DNA of 34,340 nucleotides from Hypsibius dujardini (taxonomy: Eukaryota; Tardigrada; Eutardigrada; Parachela; Hypsibiidae). Within the stretch, counting starts at the first letter, position 1, and every line of letters begins with the position of its first letter. Positions 27,979-34,340 of the stretch are shown piece by piece. The notes below the pieces were generated by a model. It was not told the DNA's origin, did no database searches, and saw only the letters and a program-made list of their open reading frames with translations. The translations under genes were made by a program, and so were the position numbers. The stretch lies in assembly GCA_001579985.1 (NCBI GenBank), contig LRSR01001505.1, positions 1-34,340 on the forward strand. The letters are read 5' to 3'.

Positions 27979-28251
27979 CTATCCCATGGGGGTCGGCGCG
28001 GATCGACAGCGATTGGCCATGGCGCGGATAAAGATCTCTCGTCCCGAGAACACTTCATACAAAACAGTACCAAGAGGGCGTTTGTTTACGAATGGCTCGC
28101 GATAAGGCGCTGGCGTCAGCTGAATGTGCGCCTCTTGTGTCAAGTCAAGTAGCAGTCTCGACTCGACCACGACGGTCGTCCGAAACCCGACACGACCAAT
28201 GCGGTTGAGCGCGTTGTACGTTGCAAGTGGTATTTCTGGGGAATTTCTGCT
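27979..28251 (-). CDS. Possible single coding exon, unknown
   Basis: A minus-strand frame open for about 90 codons contains NALNRIGRVGFRTTVVVESR, LLLDLTQEAHIQL and RPLGTVLYEVFSGREIFIRA before TAG. Composition looks protein-like. Candidate acceptors (ttccccag, gcagtag) lie at its start. No family recognised and no partner exons found; it would be divergent to the secreted-protein gene that starts at 28481. Confidence 0.3.
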   Translation of the reverse strand, partial: SRNSPEIPLATYNALNRIGRVGFRTTVVVESRLLLDLTQEAHIQLTPAPYREPFVNKRPLGTVLYEVFSGREIFIRAMANRCRSAPTPMG

Positions 28252-28480
28252 CTACTGCGAAGACAATTCGTCACCGGTTGTTGTTATCTCTTTCGACTCG
28301 TTGCAATTCGGCACCGTTCTTTGGGGTCTTTGGGGTCTTTGGGGTAGGATATAGACCGCAGAGAGGTTTGTATTTAGAGTGTCCGAATTTTTACGTTTAA
28401 ACGGTTTGTGTGATTCGTGTGTAGTTTATTCGCTCCGACAGAGTTTTCTGGATTACAATTTTGCGAGACCCGGTTGAAAG

Positions 28481-31400
28481 ATGGCGACCTTGTCGTGCGC
28501 CAGATGTTGTCTGCTTCTGCTATCAGGTGAGATCTCGCCGGCTTCAAGGGCGAGCCCACTTTTCTTTTCTCTTGTCTTCAATGCTTTCCGATACGGAAAT
28601 ATCTCTTAATATTTCACTTTATAAATCGAGGAGAAAATATTTCTAAACACATTTAAATATAAATTATTGTATTTATGCAATATCTCTGGCTCCTCACACT
28701 TAATAAATTTCCTCGAAATATCTTTCGCTTAATTTTTTATATGAGGCAAAGTCTCTATTTCGGCTCACCCTCCAATTAGTCCGTAAATCGGCTCACTCAT
28801 GGGTTTTCCTTTGACAGCAGCTGCTTGATTGTTTGATTTTCCGAAGTGAAATATTATACTAAGATGTAATGCGAAAAATCAAACAATCAAGCAGCTGTCA
28901 TCAAAGAGAAATTGATGAGTGAGCCGATATATGGACCAAACTGGAGGGTGAACCGATTTATGGACCAAACTGGAGGGTGAGCCGAAATACAGACTTCACC
29001 TCATACTTATTGGTCGTCCTCCCAATTACTTTGATCGGTATTCTAATTTTTTAATTTTTTTTCCCTGTTCATCGGAACCTGCGGCGGGATCTGAAAATCT
29101 TAAGCATAATTAGTTTTACATCGCAATATTTCAAATGATAAAAAACAAACTTGCTAGTTTCGTAAAAAAAGGAAATGCTTGTTTAGTTTTATTTTCGACT
29201 GAATTTACATTCTTCGTTTGTCTAAAAAGTAAGCCAACGATATATTATATCGCGAAAATACCAACTCGGTTCCTTTCAACGAAGTTTTCTCTTACTTATT
29301 TCTTTCTCTCTCTCTTATATTGTTTTTCGCTTATTTTTTCTTTCTCACTTTTCTTACGTCTATTTTTCGCTTTTAATGTTTTCTCCCTTATTTTTTGTAC
29401 TTTTTTTTCTTACTTATTTAGTTTTTTTCCTTAATTGTTTTTACTTACATTTTTTTATTATTTATTTCAGTCCTTTATCTCTCATCCATCCATACAACCG
29501 CAAGACGTTCCGGCGGCGGGGGTGGAGGGGGCTCTCGCTCATCCAGTAGTGGAGGTTCGTTTGGCCGTTCACGGTCATCCGGTAGTTTTGGTGGCTTTGG
29601 CCGTATTGGTGGTGGTGCTGGTCATCAGCGTTCTTCTTCTTGGGGCCGCTCTGCAGGCGGCGGTTTCGGTGGTGGTAGTCGGAGCAGTTTCGGCGGCGGA
29701 AGCGCCACCGCCCGCACCGGTGGCGGTTACGGCGGTGGTGCCACCAGATACGGCGCCTCGGCCAGTTCCGGCTCCTCCGGACGGTACGGAGGCGGAGCAC
29801 CTGCTGCAAGCTCCCCCATTCGGTCAAGCAGTGGCGCGGCCACACGAACCGGGGGCGGAGCGGCGGTCTCGTCAAGTGCTCAGCGTTACGGGTCAAGTAG
29901 TCCCGCCGGAGGGGCGAACAGGTACGGCACGTACCCTACAGGGTAGAAACGGCATAAAAACTAAGCCAGGCTAATAAAGCGACAGCTTTGGGAAAAATAA
30001 GATGAGCCAGTTAATTACGACCGAAATATTAAGGGTATTCAAAGTTGGCTTATTTGCAGCGTTTATTTCGCCATTTCAAACTCGCTGATCTCCCTGGTCT
30101 TGAAGATGAGCGAAAAATAAACGGTGTGCAAAACCAGGGAGATCAGCGAGTTTGAAATAGCGAAATAAACGCTGCAAATAAGCGAACTTTGAATATCCTT
30201 AGTGTCGCGGTGTTCGATCGGATTGAACAGACCCTAGTAAGCACGGGGATAAATTAAGCCAAGTATCTAGCCAGTTTCCTAATATTCTGGCTGAATAAAC
30301 AGATAGACTGGCTTTATTATATCTATATGGCTGAAAAAAATGCCGGATTGGCTTGATTCTCGGCAAAATAAGTCGCAACTGTGCCGTATATCAGTTGGTA
30401 ATTACTACTAAAGAGTAGTTGTTAGTTGTGGTCTTAGAAGTTCTGGTCGTCCTTAGATATGGATCGTCGTCTCCATCATCCAGTCGTGGGATCGGTACCG
30501 GGACCGCCGTGGCCGGGGGAGCGGCAGGCGGGGCTCTCGGAGCGGGGGCGGTCCGTTACGGTGGTGGGTCCTTTAGCGGAGCCGGTTCGGGGGCAGGGCG
30601 AGTCGGTGCGGCGCCGACGTTGACGCGGTACGGCTCCCAACAGAGCAGCGCCGGTGGAGTGTATGGCAGCAGTGGCGGAGGTGCCTCACGATGGGGCTCC
30701 AGCGCCGCTTCCGGAACGGGACGCGCCACGGCTGGATCGCCGATGGATAGTATGAGGAACCGATTTGCTGGTGGTGGATCGGTGCGGAGTCCCAGTCCGA
30801 GTGCTGGAAACGCCAGGCCGAACTATGGCGGCTCGTATAGTGGGAACACGTATAACCGGCCGCAGGTTCATACGCCGGCGGCGACGCGTTCGCAGCCGAC
30901 AAAGGTGGTCTATTCGACGACGTATAACAATTATCATTCGGGAAGTCGCTATGGGACCAGTGGATTCGGTGGTGGAAGCAGTTTTGGTGGAGGGCGGACT
31001 GGTTTTGGCACCGGATCGCTCGTCGGTAAGGCAATCTTATGAGGCACCCAAACGGACAAAAAACATCCGCATAAACAGACAGACAGACAGACCTACAGAT
31101 AGGCGGACACGTTTAGTGCATGTAACAGACAACAGCGCGAAAGGCAGACTGACAGTGAGATAGGCAGACAGACACAGGCAAACTAGCGTTAAACAAACTG
31201 ACGGACGGACGGACGGACGGACGGACGGACGGACAAACAGATCTGTGACCGACCGTCCGTTCCGGGTGAACAAATTTATGATTACCGTTCGTCCGAGGTG
31301 GACAGATCTATTAAGTTAGATCAACGAACAGACGGACAGACTAACAGGACAGACGGACGGCCAGACGGGTAGACGGATGGGCGGGCGGACAAACTGATGT

Positions 31401-32260
31401 ATAGACGGACAGACAGGAAGGCATACCAAACAGAAAGATGACAGATCCAAAAATGGGCAGACAGACAGAAACACGGACGGAAGGACGGACGGACGGACGG
31501 ATAACAAATGACCCTCTTAAACCATAACAAACGACTTTTTTGTAGCAACTGGATTGGCGGCGGGAGTTGGAGGTTATGCATTGGGAAGTATGATGGGCAG
31601 ACTGAGCCGACCTTTCGGCTATGGAGGATATGGCGGTTACGGTTATGGCGGTTACGGAGGCTACGGTTACGGTGGTGGTTATGGTGGATACGGTTATCCA
31701 GTAGGCGGATGCTTGGGAGGTTGCTCGCCCTACACGACTTACGTTCCGTACCGAGATCGTTACCAGGAGTACTATCCACCCCAGCAGGCTCCTCAGCCTG
31801 CTGTGGATCAGAATCCCAACAATAACAACCAAAATCAGGTTGGAAGCGGAGGTGGCGGTGCGGTCAGCGGAGGATCACAAGGTGTGCAACAGGTGGCCAC
31901 CACAGAAGCTCCGAAGAATGTCGATCTTTGTATGCTGGCCCGCTGGAATCGTGAACTGGCGTTTGCGGAGATGCCAAACATGGCACTGGATTTCTTGGCA
32001 AACAATAATATCTCGGGCAACTCAACCAGCGACAAATCCAAGTGAGTTACCTCTGAACTTTGTTACGTGACTAGGAAATCTGATCTAAATTTCCTGGTTG
32101 TGATTTGACTTTTGGCAGGTTTATGTTCGAATTCCTTACGGTCTCTGTGGATGCTTACGACCAGTACAACACGTCGGCCGACGTTTTTGCCATTCCCGCA
32201 GGGTTTGACATGAACACGTGCAACATCAAAGTCAACAAAGTAATGACCCTGTCAATAGAA

Positions 32261-32305
<45 letters not shown>

Positions 32306-33233
32306 ATGTCTGTCTGTCTGCCTGCCTGCCTGATTGTCTGTCTGCATGTTTGTCTCCTCTTTGTTTGTCTCTTTACTTTCTTTTCTTCTTTTTGTCTGTC
32401 TAAATGCTCGTCTGTCTGCCTGTCTGACTACCTGTCCGTCCGTTTGCCTGTTGGACCGATCTATTTATTATCTGAAGATGACTTAATTATACATGCATTA
32501 ATTTTGTTTAGAACGCTCTAACGAACAACGCGAATACAGTCCAGTCAGAGGAACCGATTATGACCTCGCTTCGACACATGCTATCGCTGTATTCGAACAA
32601 GAGCACCAACCCTGACGATCTTCGAGGTTTGTGATTGTTGTCGATCACATTTTCCTTTTTCACTGAAAGTTGACTCTTCTTTTTTCTCTATTGCAGAAGT
32701 CGTCGATGCCGCAAAAGCTTGTCTACCACAAGGTCCGATTGTCACAAGCCCCGAAGTCCTCGGCTGCATCGACTTTTCCCTCTCACCGGAACAGCTCTTG
32801 AAGTTGGACGTTCCCCATTCCATGTTCGGCAGCGGCGAAATTTGCAGGTAAATTTCGCTCGATTCGTCACTCCTTTTTGAAGTACTCACGAATTCTGTTT
32901 CATCGATCGAAACAGGCGGCAACTGAGCCCGGACATGTTCAAGTGCGTTCCCAAAGCAGCCGGAAGCCCGTGCAAGATGGAACACCTGAAGGCGTTGAAC
33001 CTCTTCGCTAGGAACTATTACCTCTGTAGTGAGGCTGCGGATGAAGCTCCCGTGAGTGATCACAACTTCCTATCAACGAATTTGTCTTATAGGAATCGGA
33101 ATGTCTGAATTGTTTTTTTCAGTCGAGTGCAACTGTGCCGGAATACGTTCCGCCGTTTCCGGCGACTACTCGATCATCCGTCATATACATTACCACAGCG
33201 AAACCCGGCTTCTGGTCAAGGATATTTGGTTGA
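28481..33233 (+). CDS. Secreted Gly/Ser/Arg- and Gly/Tyr-rich protein with Cys-rich C-terminal region (738 aa, 9 exons)
   Basis: Model: 28481..28526, 29471..29942, 30457..31025, 31546..32041, 32119..32239, 32512..32626, 32697..32847, 32916..33051 and 33123..33233; all GT-AG, phases agree, 739 codons with stop. Exon 1 gives a short signal peptide, MATLSCARCCLLLLS, completed by VLYLSSIHT. Exons 2-3 encode about 340 residues of Gly/Ser/Arg/Tyr low complexity (FGGGSRSSFGGG, RYGG and RYGS repeats). Exon 4 holds a hydrophobic GxxxG tract (AAGVGGYALGSMMGR), a YGGYGGYGYGG repeat and a Tyr/Pro/Gln segment (YRDRYQEYYPPQQAPQ). Exons 4-8 form a folded-looking region with eight Cys (LCM, TCN, ACL, GCI, ICR, KCV, PCK, LCS). 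A hydrophilic tail ends FWSRIFG. The N-terminal half looks like a disordered extracellular matrix or cuticle protein. Nematode CX-module proteins have a similar layout, but I cannot confirm that domain. Function unknown. Confidence 0.85.
28740..29005. mobile_element. Foldback MITE in intron 1 of the secreted-protein gene
   Basis: Ends tatgaggcaaagtctctatt and the inverse of tatgaggtgaagtctgtatt, arms of about 60 bp with ggctcaccctcca, and a central inverted copy of gcagctgcttgattgtttga. The right arm has a 30-bp internal duplication (accaaactggagggtga twice). Confidence 0.9.
29280..29465 (+). other. Long pyrimidine tract before exon 2
   Basis: About 180 bases of T/C-rich sequence (ttctttctctctctcttata etc.) upstream of the acceptor tttatttcag at 29470, an extended polypyrimidine stretch for this intron. 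Confidence 0.6.
30030..30201. mobile_element. TA-flanked foldback MITE in intron 2 of the secreted-protein gene
   Basis: Ends taagggtattcaaagttggc and the inverse of taaggatattcaaagttcgc, arms of about 68 bp including ttatttgcagcgtttatttc and caaactcgctgatctccctg. 172 bp, almost wholly palindromic. Same family as 1799-2058, but better preserved. Confidence 0.92.
31065..31505. repeat. GACA and GGAC microsatellites in intron 3
   Basis: Runs of cagacagacagac, then ggacggacggacggacggac at 31203-31231 and again at 31478-31501, with diverged blocks between. Lies between the donor at 31026 and the acceptor at 31545. Confidence 0.95.
32262..32455. repeat. CTGT microsatellite in intron 5
   Basis: tgtctgtctgtctgtctgtc repeats with CTGC and TTTGTC variants, 22 bases downstream of the donor at 32240. 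Confidence 0.95.
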
Positions 33234-33301
33234 AGTTTACAAGCAGCTGCACACTCGCTACAAATCGAGTTTAACTTGAAAACATTTTCCTCTTGGTCTA
33301 A

Positions 33302-33424
33302 TCACGTGGCAAAAACTTCAGGCTAACCGAGTTAAGCCACAGAACTCGTGCAATGCATCGCTGTATACACGGACCGAGTTACAAGGCTTAACTCGGTTAG
33401 CGCAATGTTTTTGCCAGGCATGTA
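33302..33424. mobile_element. Short CACGTGGCAAAAA-family MITE after the secreted-protein gene
   Basis: Arms tcacgtggcaaaaacttcag and the inverse of catgcctggcaaaaacattg, then gctaaccgagttaagcc and its inverse. About 70 bases past the stop codon, so it may fall in the 3' UTR. Confidence 0.85.
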
Positions 33425-33658
33425 ACCAAATCGGATTCCATTCTTGTTCCTATTGTTTTAATTGCTCAATGAGTTTTCAGTTGAAAGGTTCCTCGTTTCA
33501 CTTTTTTTGTTTGTAACGAGGCCCAAATATATAAATTTCGGAAGTGTCCAACAGAAAAAAGATTTTCTGTGAACGACGTTGCTTCGGTATCAAGCAATCA
33601 AGCGATGGGCATCACGTATGTTTTATAGCAACTAACGCTTAGACTTTTAATTAAATAT

Positions 33659-34273
33659 TTAAATAGGCGCAAAATTGAAACCTGGATTTGTCACTTTTAC
33701 ATTTGGAGATTCCTCCGCCACGGTTGTTGTCCGCGATAATTGTGAAGCGATATCGTCCGCCGGAGACATCTTTGAAGCTTGCGGTTGATCTTTGCCGGTC
33801 TGCGCGGACTCGGGCGTGGTGTCTGCGGTCGAGTTGGTCCTGCTGGTCACGCTTTCCAGTGTCCGACAGACCAGATAGTGCAACTGATGCCGGAACTTGC
33901 TCCACATCAAACAGTAAAGAATGAAATTTGCCGAGTAATTGCTCAAGAGAATAATCGAAATGATCGGTCGCGCGTTTTGACTGGTCGTTGGCGTGAAATT
34001 ATAGCTGCAGTACGGCGGCCTGCTCGCCACTTCCAGGATTTTATAGACCACGTTGGGAAATTGTGTGACAAAGTACAAGGCCGAACAGCCAATCAGAACG
34101 TGAGTACTACGACGCTTGGCTGGGTGGACGGATGGAGCAACTGCCTTTGCTGTGAAGCCAGCCGGGTAATGGGATAGCAGATCCTTTCGAGTCATATTGT
34201 GCCGAGTAATAATAATTATAAGCACAATGTTGATTACTGTTAAGGCAATCCATTTACCGATGGTTATACTGAT
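33659..34273 (-). CDS. Rhodopsin-like GPCR, 3'-terminal exon (partial, 204 codons)
   Basis: Minus strand, entered by the acceptor ttcgatgtttcag, phase 0; earlier exons lie beyond the window's right edge. It encodes TM5 (WIALTVINIVLIIIITR), a basic loop with RKDLLSHYPAGF and HPAKRRSTH, TM6 (HVLIGCSALYFVTQFPNVVY), TM7 (IISIILLSNYSANFILYCLM), then WSKFRHQLHYLVCRTL and a Ser/Thr-rich cytoplasmic tail of about 75 residues ending NPGFNFAPI. The TM7 pattern NYSANFILYC with KFR after it resembles FMRFamide/myosuppressin-type neuropeptide receptors, which often have N-x-x-x-NF-x-LYC in place of NPxxY. That placement is inference. Ser/Thr clusters in the tail could be kinase and arrestin sites. No frame damage. 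Confidence 0.85.
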   Translation of the reverse strand: MSITIGKWIALTVINIVLIIIITRHNMTRKDLLSHYPAGFTAKAVAPSVHPAKRRSTHVLIGCSALYFVTQFPNVVYKILEVASRPPYCSYNFTPTTSQNARPIISIILLSNYSANFILYCLMWSKFRHQLHYLVCRTLESVTSRTNSTADTTPESAQTGKDQPQASKMSPADDIASQLSRTTTVAEESPNVKVTNPGFNFAPI

Positions 34274-34302
34274 CTGAAACATCGAAGATCAGTGTCTAGT
34301 AA

Positions 34303-34308
34303 TCTGCC

Positions 34309-34340
<32 letters not shown>
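34303..34340. repeat. CTGT microsatellite at the window edge
   Basis: gcctgtctgtctgtctgtct runs to the last base; it lies in the intron just upstream of the GPCR exon (minus strand). Confidence 0.95.

Noticed and set aside
29435-29974. 179-codon Ala/Val/Pro-rich ORF
   Set aside because: Off-frame reading of the Gly-rich exon 2; the in-phase frame links to the signal-peptide exon and exon 3 with correct splice phases.
31037-31832. Minus-strand Ser/Val/Cys-rich ORFs
   Set aside because: Translation of GACA/GGAC repeats and of the reverse strand of the Gly/Tyr-rich exon.
1-34340. CRISPR array, operon or bacterial defence system
   Set aside because: Spliceosomal introns and metazoan receptor genes show this is animal DNA; the direct repeats present are micro- and minisatellites without unique equal-length spacers.

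Overview
This is a piece of an animal nuclear genome. Genes carry many short introns with GT-AG signals, intergenic DNA is packed with foldback transposons and microsatellites, and the recognisable proteins are metazoan (cys-loop ligand-gated channel, rhodopsin-like GPCRs, a secreted Gly-rich/Cys-rich protein). Small introns, a divergent GPCR set and intron-bearing bacterial-type FMN reductases would fit a small ecdysozoan such as a tardigrade, but nothing here proves that. All exon models below were built by hand from splice consensus, reading-frame phase and family resemblance.

Layout. 1-5300: a nest of degraded mobile elements: long inverted arms (1-265 and 4588-4845), a broken PIF1-type helicase, an unidentified ORF split by a TA-flanked foldback element, and transposons inserted in transposons. 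6449-6812: 3' end of a dead GPCR gene. 7494-8372: single-exon membrane protein with a myristoylation-type N-terminus. 8373-11536: no recognised gene. 11537-12861: hAT-like element, a second copy of the 5' repeat, and a shard of an FMN-reductase first exon. 13166-14265 and 15088-16471: two tandem minus-strand NADPH-dependent FMN reductase genes (4 and 5 exons), separated by a tandem cluster of foldback elements; the second gene ends inside a repeat. 17900-21208: a complete 9-exon cys-loop ligand-gated ion channel gene, minus strand. 21456-25010: gene-free, holding a 29-bp palindromic tandem repeat, several TA- or 8-bp-flanked MITEs, a possible solo LTR and a minisatellite. 25688-27061: 3-exon GPCR. 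28481-33233: 9-exon secreted protein with Gly/Ser/Arg-rich and Gly/Tyr-rich domains, a hydrophobic GxxxG tract and a Cys-rich C-terminal part. 33659-34273: final exon of another GPCR running off the window edge.

The genes do not look like an operon or pathway. What ties the window together is repeat activity: elements lie in most introns, one lies 14 bases from a splice acceptor, one has supplied a gene's stop codon, and several are nested so that paralogous empty sites show where they inserted. I see no CRISPR array, rRNA or intact tRNA.
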